In this document: positions 41,413 through 49,374 of the stretch, piece after piece | Position numbering within the stretch: the first letter of the stretch is position 1 | How the letters are laid out: the number at the start of each line of letters is the position of its first letter | Assembly: GCF_001421485.1 (NCBI RefSeq) | Contig: NZ_LMKK01000001.1 | Location: 1,040,361-1,104,360, forward strand | Direction: 5' to 3' | DNA length: 64,000 nt | Source of the DNA: Agreia sp. Leaf210 | GTDB taxonomy: Bacteria; Actinomycetota; Actinomycetes; Actinomycetales; Microbacteriaceae | Position numbers and translations under genes: made by a program | Notes under the pieces: model-generated | Databases searched by the model: none | The model's input: the letters and a program-made list of their open reading frames with translations, nothing else | Told to the model about the DNA's origin: nothing

Positions 41413-43124
41413 TCGTCTGCCCCCTCGTTCCGTTCGTCGCGCCCCTCGAGATGCGCCGCCGGTAGAGGCGGATGCCCCGGGCTCCACCGCGCCTGCTGCT
41501 GTTGCTGCTGTTGGTCGTTCTGCGGCTTGTCCTGGGGCGAGTGATCGACCGCGTGCTTGCCGACGATCGGAATCGACTGCGTGTTCGCCGCCTGATCGGC
41601 AACCAGCCCCTGGATGTTGCGCGCCGACGACTCGTGGAAGAAGTCGGGCTCGAGTCCGATGACCCAGGTGTCCTTCGATCCGCCGCCCTGGCTCGAGTTC
41701 ACGACGAGCTCGCCCTCGGGAAGCGCCACGCGCGTGAGCCCGCCGGGCAGAACCCAGACGTCGCTGCCGTCGTTGACGGCGAACGGACGCAGATCCGCGT
41801 GGCGCGGCCGCATCCCGTCTTCGACCAGCGTGGGGATCGTCGAGAGCTGAACGACCGGCTGCGCGATCCATCCGCGCGGGTCTGTGAGCAGCCGCTTGCG
41901 CAGCGTCTCGAGCTCGGTCTTGGATGCGGCGGGGCCGACGACGAGACCCTTGCCGCCCGAGCCATCGACCGGCTTCACGACGAGTTCGTCGAGGCGGTCG
42001 AGCACCTCCTCGAGCGAGGCCGGGTCTTCGAGGCGCCAGGTGTCGACGTTCGGGATGATCGCGGTCTCGCCCAGGTAGTACTTGATGAGGTCGGGCAGGT
42101 AGGTGTAGACGAGCTTGTCGTCGGCGACGCCGTTGCCGACCGCGTTGGCGATCGTCACGTTTCCGAGTCGTGCCGCCATCATGATGCCGGGCGAGCCCAG
42201 CTGGCTGTCGGCGCGGAACTGCAGCGGGTCGAGATACTCGTCGTCGACCCGGCGATAGATCACGTCGACGCGCATCGGACCGGCCGTGGTGCGCATCCAG
42301 ACCCTGCCACCCGAGCAGAAGAGGTCGCGGCCCTCGACGAGCTCGACGCCCATGAGTCGGGCCAGCAGGGTGTGCTCGAAGTAGGCCGAGTTGTAGACGC
42401 CGGGGGTGAGCACGACCACGTTGGGGTCGTCTACTCCGGCGGGGGCCGAAGCGCGGAGGGCCTGCAGGAGCTTGTTGGGGTAGTCGCCGACCGGGCGCAC
42501 GCGCATACTGACGAACAGTTCGGGCAGCGTCTGCGCCATGACGCGGCGATTGGAGATGACGTAGCTGACGCCGCTCGGCACGCGAACGTTGTCTTCGAGC
42601 ACTCGCCAGGCGCCCTTCTCGTCGCGGATCAGGTCGATTCCCGACACCTGGATACGCACGTTGTTGGCCGAGACGATACCCGCGGCCTGACGGTGGAAGT
42701 GGCTCGACGAGCTGATCAGCGCCGCGGGAATGACGCCGTCACGCACCGCGTGCTGTGGGCCGTAGATGTCGGCGAGAAAGGCCTCGAGCGCCCTGACCCG
42801 CTGCTTGATTCCGGCCTCGACGTTCAGCCATTCCTTCTGCTCGATGACCCGCGGAACGGCGTCGAGCGGAAAGGGCCGTTCTTCACCGGCGAAGTCGAAG
42901 GTGACGCCCTGAGCGAGGTACGAACTGGCCAGCGCGTCGGTGCGCCCGCGCAGTTCCTCCTGCGTCATGCGGGCCAGTGCCTGGTACACGTCTTTATAGG
43001 CGGCGCGGGCTTCGACGGGTGCCAGAGAACTCGGTTCGGGGAACATTTCGTCCCAGGCGCTCGCGGATCCGCGCGAGGAGCGAGGCTTGAGTGTGGCGCC
43101 GTATCCGGCGAACAGGTCGACCAT
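41406..43124 (-). CDS. circularly permuted ATP-grasp protein (DUF404/DUF407)
   Basis: A 572-residue protein of the permuted ATP-grasp type II family: DEMFPEPSSLAPVE, QGVTFDFAGEERPFPLDAVP, LEDNVRVPSGVSYVISNRR, LTPGVYNSAYFEHTLLAR, VKPVDGSGGKGLVVGP (phosphate-binding loop) and VNSSQGGGSKDTWV. ATP-grasp enzymes join carboxylates to amines, so a peptide-bond-forming role is expected; the substrate is unknown. The last 60 residues are disordered and contain a run of Gln (QQQQQQQ). The ATG follows TAGGCT by six bases with no ribosome-binding site. It heads the operon with alpha-E and transglutaminase genes. Confidence 0.92.
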   Translation of the reverse strand: MVDLFAGYGATLKPRSSRGSASAWDEMFPEPSSLAPVEARAAYKDVYQALARMTQEELRGRTDALASSYLAQGVTFDFAGEERPFPLDAVPRVIEQKEWLNVEAGIKQRVRALEAFLADIYGPQHAVRDGVIPAALISSSSHFHRQAAGIVSANNVRIQVSGIDLIRDEKGAWRVLEDNVRVPSGVSYVISNRRVMAQTLPELFVSMRVRPVGDYPNKLLQALRASAPAGVDDPNVVVLTPGVYNSAYFEHTLLARLMGVELVEGRDLFCSGGRVWMRTTAGPMRVDVIYRRVDDEYLDPLQFRADSQLGSPGIMMAARLGNVTIANAVGNGVADDKLVYTYLPDLIKYYLGETAIIPNVDTWRLEDPASLEEVLDRLDELVVKPVDGSGGKGLVVGPAASKTELETLRKRLLTDPRGWIAQPVVQLSTIPTLVEDGMRPRHADLRPFAVNDGSDVWVLPGGLTRVALPEGELVVNSSQGGGSKDTWVIGLEPDFFHESSARNIQGLVADQAANTQSIPIVGKHAVDHSPQDKPQNDQQQQQQQARWSPGHPPLPAAHLEGRDERNEGADEC

Positions 43125-43406
43125 GCCCTGAGCCTAGTGTGGCGGTGTTGCCGGTGTGTTTCGGATGCCGCGGGTCGGGTTCGGCGGCGGATATACGCAC
43201 CGGATACCCAGGTCGGGCATCCGCTCGATCCGCTCGCCGGCGTTGGGGGCAGTCGCGGTTCTGCCCGTGTTTTCGGGCAAGTGATGTGCTTGGGTTCCCG
43301 CCTCGACCCACAGTCGGATCGAGCCGATCTCACCGCACGAATGTATGCGCATCCGACCGCCACAACTAGGCTTGTCGAACACCCGCACGACTCACCGAGG
43401 AGACGC
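43125..43406. promoter_or_regulatory. divergent intergenic region with hairpins
   Basis: No gene is visible in these 282 bp. TAGGCT (43131-43136, minus) is the -10 of the ATP-grasp gene. A hairpin TGCCCG-tgtttt-CGGGCA lies at 43262-43279, and CGGATGCC/GGCATCCG (43162-43169 and 43216-43223) bracket a GGATA-rich stretch. TAGGCT at about 43372-43377 on the plus strand is the probable -10 of the isomerase gene, which also has a strong GAGGAG ribosome-binding site. Confidence 0.55.
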
Positions 43407-44201
43407 ATGACCGCGACCATTTCGCTCCAGCTATATACGGTTCGCGAGGCGCTCAGCGCCGATCCGGATGCGACGCTCGGGCGGATCGCCGACATCGGTT
43501 TCACCGCGGTCGAGCTCTACGGACTGCAAGAGTTCGGCGACGCGTACGCCGCCGGGCTGGCGAAGCACGGTCTGGCCGCACCGAGCACCCACGTGCCCCT
43601 CGCGACCGGCGAGCTCGAGGCATCCTTCGCCCTGGCCGAGAAGCTGGGCGTGCACACGGTGATCGAATCGTTCACCCCGCCGACCCTCTGGGAGAGCCCC
43701 GACGCGATCGCCCGCCTGGCAGACCGCCTCAACTCCGCCGTCGAGCCCGCCGCCGCCCGCGGCCTGCGCGTCGGCTATCACAACCACGACGGCGAGATCC
43801 GAAACCGCGTCGAGGGCGTCACCGGCCTCGACCACTTCGCGAGCCTGCTCGACCCGCGGGTCGTGCTCGAGGTCGACGCCTACTGGGTGGCCGCGGGCGG
43901 CGAAGACGTCGTCGAGTTTCTGCGCCGCAACGCCGACAGGGTCAAGTTCATCCACGTGAAAGACGGCTCGCTCACCGGTGACCTGCCCAATCAGGTGCCC
44001 GCCGGACACATCTCGGGAGAGCAGCCCGAACACCTCTCGGGCCAGCTTCCCGCGGGCCAGGGAGTGGTTCCGCTCGCCGCCGGACTCGACGCCGTTCCCG
44101 AGCTCGAATTCGCGGTCGTCGAGTTCGACACCTACGCGGGAGACATCTTCGAGGGCATCGCCGAAGGCAGGCAGTTCCTCGTCGAGAGGGGTCTCCGCTG
44201 A
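43407..44201 (+). CDS. sugar phosphate isomerase/epimerase-family TIM-barrel protein
   Basis: A 264-residue AP-endonuclease-2-type TIM barrel: SLQLYTVREAL, GFTAVELYGL, GYHNHDGEIR, VLEVDAYWVAAGG, FIHVKDGS and a C-terminal VVEFDTYAGD; the acidic and His residues form a metal site as in inosose dehydratases and xylose-isomerase-like enzymes. The exact sugar is unknown. GAGGAG lies four bases before the ATG. Its stop overlaps the start of the Gfo/Idh/MocA dehydrogenase by one base (TGATG), a pairing common in inositol and unusual-sugar catabolism. Confidence 0.9.
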   Translation: MTATISLQLYTVREALSADPDATLGRIADIGFTAVELYGLQEFGDAYAAGLAKHGLAAPSTHVPLATGELEASFALAEKLGVHTVIESFTPPTLWESPDAIARLADRLNSAVEPAAARGLRVGYHNHDGEIRNRVEGVTGLDHFASLLDPRVVLEVDAYWVAAGGEDVVEFLRRNADRVKFIHVKDGSLTGDLPNQVPAGHISGEQPEHLSGQLPAGQGVVPLAAGLDAVPELEFAVVEFDTYAGDIFEGIAEGRQFLVERGLR

Positions 44202-45340
44202 TGAGCACAGCCCCATACAGTCCAATCGGCACTGCCACGCCCACCGGCTCCGGCCCCGTGGGCATCGGCATCATCGGCGCGGGCGCGATCAGCGACCAGT
44301 ACCTCTCGAACCTCATCACCTTTCCCGACGTGCGCGTCGTGATGATCGGTGATCTGGATGTCGCACGCGCCGCGCAGCAGGCCGACAAATACGGCGTGCC
44401 GCGTTCCGGACGCGCTAACGAGGTACTTGAAGACGATGACGTCGAGATCGTGATCAACCTCACGATCCCGGCCGTGCACGCCGAACTCTCCTCCGCGGCG
44501 CTCAGTGCCGGCAAGCACGTGTGGAGCGAGAAGCCGATCAGTCTCGACCGCGAGAGTGGCCAGGCCCTGCTCGACCAGGCCGCGGCATCCGGTCTTCGCA
44601 TCGGCGTCGCGCCCGACACCATTCTCGGACCGGGCGTGCAGAGCGCGCTTCGTGCGATCGCGCGCGGCGACATCGGTCGACCGCTCACGGCGATGACCGC
44701 GTTCCAGGGCCCAGGCCCCGAGTCGTGGCATCCGAACCCCGACTTCTTCTTCGTGCCCGGCGCAGGGCCGCTGTTCGACATGGGGCCGTACTACCTCACG
44801 ACGCTCGCGTGCGTCTTCGGATCGTTCCGCGAGGTGGCCGCCATCGGCTCGCGGGCCCGCGACGTGCGGGTCATCGGATCGGGTCCGCGCGCCGGCACCG
44901 AGCTTCCCGTGACCGTGTCGACCCAGATGAGCGCACTCGCCCGTTTCGAGGGCGGCGAATCGTCGCAGAGCATCTTCAGCTTCGATTCACCGCTGCGGCG
45001 CTCGGGGCTCGTCGAGATCACCGGCGAGACCGGAACCCTCGTGCTGCCCGATCCGAACACGTTCGAGGGCGTGAGCACGCTGGTACGGGGCGACGAGAGC
45101 ATCGAGCTGCCCGAGACCGGATTCGCCGGCGGCCGCGGATCGGCTGTGCTGGAGATGGCCAGGGCCATCCGTTCGGGTGGCGCAGATCTGCTGCCGGCCG
45201 AGCTGGGCTACCACGTGCTCGACGTGATGACCGCGATGGAGGAGTCCTCGGAGGCGGGCAGTTTCGTGCGCGTCGAGAGCACGGCGCCTGCGAGCCCCGT
45301 CCTCCCAGAGTCGTGGGACCCGACGCTGCGCACCCTGTAG
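44201..45340 (+). CDS. Gfo/Idh/MocA-family NAD(P)-dependent oxidoreductase
   Basis: A 379-residue dehydrogenase with an N-terminal Rossmann fold (GIGIIGAGAISDQYL), the conserved EKPIS segment (SEKPISLDRE) and a C-terminal alpha/beta domain with PLFDMGPYYLTTL, where family members keep catalytic residues. It probably oxidises a sugar or cyclitol in concert with the isomerase encoded just upstream, to which it is translationally coupled. The substrate is unknown. A palindromic repeat follows the gene. Confidence 0.9.
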   Translation: MSTAPYSPIGTATPTGSGPVGIGIIGAGAISDQYLSNLITFPDVRVVMIGDLDVARAAQQADKYGVPRSGRANEVLEDDDVEIVINLTIPAVHAELSSAALSAGKHVWSEKPISLDRESGQALLDQAAASGLRIGVAPDTILGPGVQSALRAIARGDIGRPLTAMTAFQGPGPESWHPNPDFFFVPGAGPLFDMGPYYLTTLACVFGSFREVAAIGSRARDVRVIGSGPRAGTELPVTVSTQMSALARFEGGESSQSIFSFDSPLRRSGLVEITGETGTLVLPDPNTFEGVSTLVRGDESIELPETGFAGGRGSAVLEMARAIRSGGADLLPAELGYHVLDVMTAMEESSEAGSFVRVESTAPASPVLPESWDPTLRTL

Positions 45341-45362
45341 CGGCGAGGGCCCTTGCGCGGGA

Positions 45363-45432
45363 GCATCCGCGCCCGTTCGGCGCATCCGCCCCGGTTCGGC
45401 CGGGAGCGGATAACCCCAAAAGGCGCGGATGC
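45363..45432. repeat. palindromic repeat, family B, copy 2
   Basis: GCATCCGCGCC (45363-45373) and GGCGCGGATGC (45422-45432) are perfect 11-bp arms, with GCGGG/CCCGC extending them after a bulge. An inner hairpin pairs ATCCGC with GCGGAT around CCGGttcggCCGG. The left part shares 20 of 20 bases (CGCGCCCGTTCGGCGCATCC) with copy 1 at 36435. It lies between convergent gene ends and probably terminates both transcripts. Confidence 0.75.
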
Positions 45433-45464
45433 CCGCATGCCCGCGCGCCCGAGCGCGGCTCACG

Positions 45465-46799
45465 CTACAGAAGCGGCAGCACCTGGTCGTAGGCGCCCTC
45501 GACCAGGCGAGTCGACACCGTCGAGTCGACGCCGAAGACCAACGTGGGATCCCCCTGCGCTCCTCGGGCGGCGGGCCACGAGGGCTCCGCTCCTGTGACG
45601 AAGGCGACGAATTCTCGGTGCATCCGGTCGGCCAGAGCGGTGGGCGGCTCACTTCCGAGAACCGCTTCCACCCCCTCTGCCCCGAAGATGTCGAAGAAGA
45701 ACGGCAGGTCGATGCAGTGGGCGGCGCCGCCGAGGATCGGCGACTCCCAGTCGAACGAATAGAGCCAGGTGCCGACGTCGGCGGATGCCCGAGCGCGTGC
45801 CGTGCGCAGAACCGTGGCTCTGAAGAGCGTGTCGGTCTCCCGGGGAAAGGCGGTCGGCTTGGCCGTGCCATCGGCACCGGGGCTGTCGAACTCGTCGGCG
45901 GTCGAGCCGATGAGAAGGGGCTTGTCGAGCCCGTTCACCGCGAGTCCGTCACGAATGGACAGCGGCAACAGCTCGCCGCCGCTCACCGGTGCCAGGGACA
46001 AGTCTTCGGCCTCCGGGTGCCGTTCACCCCAGTGAATCACCGCGTCCTGCAACGCATCCGGGTCTATCGAGCCGAAGCCATCCGCAGTCGGCTCGACGCC
46101 CAGCGACTCCGCGAGCCTGGCAGAGTGTCGAGTCGCCTCGACGAGGGGAATCGAGATGTCGATGGGTGAGACCGCAATGGCCCGATGGAAGAGCGGCTGA
46201 GCCTGAGGACTGGCCAACAGAGCAAGCACAGCGCCTCCCCCAGCAGACTGCCCGGCAACGGTCACCCGATCAGGGTCTCCGCCGAACGCGGCGATATTGT
46301 CGCGCACCCACGTGAGGGCCAACATCCAATCGGCGACACCGCGATCGGCCTGGCCATCCAACGCGGCGAAGCCGTCGACGCCCAGCCTGTACGACAACGA
46401 CACGAACACGATGCCATCGCCGACCAGGGGCGCACAGCCGTACCAAGGGCTCGCGGCGGATCCAGCGGTGTAGCCGCCGCCGTGGATCCAGACGAGCACA
46501 GGAGCAGGTTCGCGTTCGATCGCGTCATGCGGAGCGAAGACGTTGAGCGTGAGCGTGTCGTCTCCCGGAATAGAGGGTTCGGGGATCGTCGTGACCGGGT
46601 ACGGCTGGCCGCGCTGCGGCGTCGCACCGAATGCGGATGCCGAGAACGGCTCGTCGAAAACGGGGCGCGGCATGGGAGCGGCGAAGCGTCGGGAGCCGGT
46701 GGGGGCCTCGGCGAACGGAATGCCGAGGAAGCGCGCCTCCCGCCCGTCGGTGAGGCCGACGATCGTGCCCGCCGCGCAGGTGACCTCGTATGTCGGCAC
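45465..46799 (-). CDS. type-B carboxylesterase
   Basis: A 444-residue esterase of the carboxylesterase/pnbA group: oxyanion WIHGGGYTAGS, nucleophile Ser185 in GQSAGGG, catalytic His in AAHCIDLPFFF and an early EDTLTLN-like DDTLTLNVFAP. It hydrolyses carboxylic esters in the cytoplasm (no signal peptide). The GTG at 46799 is preceded by GAGGAG at seven bases and gives the family start; the frame extends about 19 codons further upstream but without a better signal. Divergent from the alditol oxidase region. Confidence 0.92.
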   Translation of the reverse strand: MPTYEVTCAAGTIVGLTDGREARFLGIPFAEAPTGSRRFAAPMPRPVFDEPFSASAFGATPQRGQPYPVTTIPEPSIPGDDTLTLNVFAPHDAIEREPAPVLVWIHGGGYTAGSAASPWYGCAPLVGDGIVFVSLSYRLGVDGFAALDGQADRGVADWMLALTWVRDNIAAFGGDPDRVTVAGQSAGGGAVLALLASPQAQPLFHRAIAVSPIDISIPLVEATRHSARLAESLGVEPTADGFGSIDPDALQDAVIHWGERHPEAEDLSLAPVSGGELLPLSIRDGLAVNGLDKPLLIGSTADEFDSPGADGTAKPTAFPRETDTLFRATVLRTARARASADVGTWLYSFDWESPILGGAAHCIDLPFFFDIFGAEGVEAVLGSEPPTALADRMHREFVAFVTGAEPSWPAARGAQGDPTLVFGVDSTVSTRLVEGAYDQVLPLL

Positions 46800-46901
46800 G
46801 GATGACTCCTCGATCTCGACGGCGCTGAGAAGCACCAGGTGGTGGACCCAGCTCATGCTAACGACGTGCGAAAACGTGTGCCACGCTGCCGCGACGCCGC
46901 G

Positions 46902-46907
46902 TACGCT
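46902..46907 (+). promoter_or_regulatory. -10 element for the leaderless small ORF before the alditol oxidase
   Basis: TACGCT-ACAACG-GTG: the hexamer is six bases before GTG 46914, as at the annotated leaderless genes in this window. Confidence 0.5.
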
Positions 46908-46913
46908 ACAACG

Positions 46914-47021
46914 GTGGCTGTCGACGATGAGCCGGCTTCTGCCATCTCACCGGATGCGTCGGCCGCGAGCTGCGTCGCCGCATCGGGTGACGAGACCATC
47001 GACACAGAAGGACCCCCGTGA
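46914..47021 (+). CDS. 35-residue upstream ORF coupled to alditol oxidase
   Basis: A short open frame of 35 codons (begins MAVDDEPASAISP, ends TIDTEGPP), Ala/Ser/Asp-rich with one Cys and no hydrophobic segment. It has the leaderless promoter pattern at its GTG, and its TGA overlaps the GTG start of the oxidase gene (GTGA). The oxidase ribosome-binding site GAAGGA lies inside it, so its translation should influence oxidase expression. It may be a leader peptide; a stable product is not implied. No homologous family is recognised. Confidence 0.5.
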   Translation: MAVDDEPASAISPDASAASCVAASGDETIDTEGPP

Positions 47022-48280
47022 GCCACGACTCCGAGCTGAACTGGGCGGGAACGCTCGAGTACAGCGCTGCCGACATCATCGACGCGACCACGATCGATGA
47101 GGTCTCCTCGCTCGTCGCCGGCGCGGAGCGCATCCGGGCCCTCGGCACACGGCACTCCTTCAGCGACATCGCCGACACCGACGCCCTGCTCGTGACGGTG
47201 ACCGGCATCGAGCCCGACTTCGTGCTCGACGAGGAGGCCCGCACGGTGACCGTCGGCGGCGGAACGCGCTACGGCATCCTCGCCCGATTCCTCGAAGACC
47301 GCGGCTGGGCGCTGCACAATATGGGCTCGCTTCCGCACATCTCTATCGCGGGCGCCATCGCCACCGGCACGCACGGTTCGGGCAACGGCAACGGTGTGCT
47401 CTCGACCGCCGTATCCGCCCTCGAGATCGTCATCTCCGATGGAGAGCGCCGCACCGTGCGTCGCGGCGAGCCGGGCTTCGACGGTCTCGTCGTGGGACTC
47501 GGGGCGTTCGGCGTCGTCGTTCGGGTGACCCTCGACATCCAGCCGTCTTTTCAGGTTCGGCAGGATGTCTACCGCGGCCTGCCCTGGGACGTTCTGCTCG
47601 ACGACCTCGACGGCGTCACCAGCCTGGGCTACAGCGTGAGCGTGTTCACCGACTGGGTCGAGGAGACGATCGCCAATTTCTGGGTGAAGACGCGCATGGA
47701 TGCCGGCACCGAGGTCGTCGACGAATGGCGGGGAGCCAAGCGCGACATCGTGTCGGCGGGCGCCCTCTGGGAGACGTCGGACGACAATCTCAACGAGCAG
47801 GGCGGCAAGCCCGGGCCGTGGCTCGAGCGGCTTCCGCACTTCAGGCTCGACCGCGTTCCGTCAGCCGGCGACGAGATCCAGACCGAGTACTTCGTTCCTC
47901 GCGCGCAGGGCGCTGACGCCATTCGGGCACTGCGCGCCCTCGGCCCGAAGATCGCGCCGCACCTCATGATCACCGAGCTGCGCACGGCAGCCGCCGACGA
48001 CCTCTGGCTGAGCATGGCCTATCAGCGTGACTCGCTGATCATCCACTTCACCTGGAAGAACGAGCCCAAGGCCGTGAAGGCCCTGCTGCCGCAGATCGAG
48101 GAGGCGCTCGCACCCTTCGACGCGCGACCGCACTGGGGCAAACTCAACACGGTGGATGCCGCCACTCTCGAGCGCCTGTACCCGCGGCTTCCCGAGTTCC
48201 GGGCTCTGGCCGCGGAGTGGGACCCGACCGGCGCGTTTCGCAACGACTACCTCGACAGGCTGATCTTCACGGGCGAGTAG
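47018..48280 (+). CDS. alditol oxidase (AldO-like, covalent FAD)
   Basis: A 420-residue FAD-linked oxidase of the VAO family closely resembling Streptomyces AldO, which oxidises xylitol, sorbitol and related polyols to aldoses with H2O2 release. His46 in ALGTRHSFSDIA sits at the covalent FAD attachment position; GSLPHISIAGAIATGTHGSG is the FAD-binding stretch, and LPHFRLDRVPSAGDEIQTEY and PHWGK belong to the substrate domain. AAGGA precedes the GTG by five bases. It is coupled to the short upstream ORF. Xylitol oxidase or arabinonolactone-oxidase relatives are the alternatives. Confidence 0.92.
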   Translation: MSHDSELNWAGTLEYSAADIIDATTIDEVSSLVAGAERIRALGTRHSFSDIADTDALLVTVTGIEPDFVLDEEARTVTVGGGTRYGILARFLEDRGWALHNMGSLPHISIAGAIATGTHGSGNGNGVLSTAVSALEIVISDGERRTVRRGEPGFDGLVVGLGAFGVVVRVTLDIQPSFQVRQDVYRGLPWDVLLDDLDGVTSLGYSVSVFTDWVEETIANFWVKTRMDAGTEVVDEWRGAKRDIVSAGALWETSDDNLNEQGGKPGPWLERLPHFRLDRVPSAGDEIQTEYFVPRAQGADAIRALRALGPKIAPHLMITELRTAAADDLWLSMAYQRDSLIIHFTWKNEPKAVKALLPQIEEALAPFDARPHWGKLNTVDAATLERLYPRLPEFRALAAEWDPTGAFRNDYLDRLIFTGE

Positions 48281-48318
48281 CGCTCGCGCGCCGGGCGCGG
48301 CCTCTTTGTGAGGCCCGT

Positions 48319-48507
48319 TTAGTCCACCAGGTCGCCCGGCTCCTCGGAGTCAGACTCGGACTGCTCTGTCTGATCGCGCAGCCTGTCGGACATCTCGGAC
48401 GCTCCCTCGGTGCCGGGATCCTCGTCGACTTCTTTGATGAGTTCGGCGAGCTTCTCGTCGCGGGGTGCATCGGAGGACGTGTCAGGAGTCTGGGTGTCGT
48501 CGTTCAT
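48319..48507 (-). CDS. small acidic hypothetical protein
   Basis: A 62-residue protein, extremely acidic and Ser/Thr-rich (MNDDTQTPDTSSDAPRDEKL, LIKEVDEDPG), predicted to be unstructured and soluble. No domain is recognised. The reading frame is isolated between the alditol oxidase (convergent) and a membrane protein gene. GAGGCT lies seven bases before the ATG, a weak -10 at leaderless spacing. It could also be non-coding chance, but composition and the clean start favour a gene. Confidence 0.55.
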   Translation of the reverse strand: MNDDTQTPDTSSDAPRDEKLAELIKEVDEDPGTEGASEMSDRLRDQTEQSESDSEEPGDLVD

Positions 48508-48619
48508 GAATCCCAGCCTCGTCCCATCCTCGACGCTTGGTCAGCCCCCTTGCCCATCTCGGCGAGCCGTGCTGCGCGCCCGCCGGGCGGCATCGCCGAC
48601 GCTGCCGTGCACGGTGTTG

Positions 48620-49198
48620 TCAGCGCGCGACGAGCCGCCCACCCGTGAATGCCGCCGTCGCGTCGAGGATCGTCTGCATCGGCACGTCGATGCCCGCGCT
48701 GCCGATTCTGAAACCTCGCTTCCCCAGGTAGCGGAAGATCTTCGGGCTGATCGTCGTCTGCACTCCGGGGCTGTCACGCTTCACGCCCTCGAAGACACGA
48801 AAAGTCGCGATGATGTGGCGGCCGCGATGTTTGGCTTCGACCGCGGAGATCGCCTCCCACGGAAGTGCGAGCATCCCCTGGGGCGTGTTGGACGTCAGGC
48901 CCGTCGAGTCCAGCGTGAGCACCGGGCCGGCCGCTGCCCGCTCCGTCGCATTGGCCGTCACACGCACCGCAGAGTAGCCCTGATAAACGGCGATGATCAG
49001 AAAAGGAAGGCCCGACAGTATCCCCGAGCCGAAGCCGGACGAGGCCCCCATGAGTGCACCGGCACATACGGCAGCGACAGCTGAGAACGCGGCCAGCCCC
49101 AATGAGAAGGAGAGCGGGATGCGAAAGGCCCTCTTCACACCCTCGGGGTCGGTTCCTACGACGAGAGGCGGAAACGCGGCAGTATCGGCCTCAGTCAT
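48620..49198 (-). CDS. membrane protein with C-terminal PH-like domain
   Basis: A 192-residue protein with two adjacent membrane helices (about 29-53 and 58-76) and a soluble C-terminal region (about 90-190: VLTLDSTGLTSNTPQGMLAL, WEAISAVEAKHRGRHIIATF) that looks like the PH-like fold of bacterial DUF2550/YdbT-type proteins. The function is unknown. The ATG at 49198 is used because the helices start 25 residues later; a GATACT six bases upstream fits a leaderless start. Confidence 0.75.
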   Translation of the reverse strand: MTEADTAAFPPLVVGTDPEGVKRAFRIPLSFSLGLAAFSAVAAVCAGALMGASSGFGSGILSGLPFLIIAVYQGYSAVRVTANATERAAAGPVLTLDSTGLTSNTPQGMLALPWEAISAVEAKHRGRHIIATFRVFEGVKRDSPGVQTTISPKIFRYLGKRGFRIGSAGIDVPMQTILDATAAFTGGRLVAR

Positions 49199-49374
49199 AG
49201 CCCCAGTATCGCGGCTGGGCCACTGTGCAAGCTTGTTCGCCCCGGTTCGGCGCCACGACTCTTTCGGGTGTCGGGGGAATAGAGCAGAGTGGTCACAGGT
49301 TCTCCCGACGAAGCGAATTCCGTGAGCCATCGCTGGCGCTTCCCTTTTCTTCTCTTCTCAGCCCTGGAGTTCTC

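Noticed and set aside
41472-44201. 909-codon plus-strand open frame ending with the isomerase
   Set aside because: Only its last 264 codons, from ATG 43407 with a GAGGAG site, code for the isomerase. The earlier part is antisense to the ATP-grasp gene.
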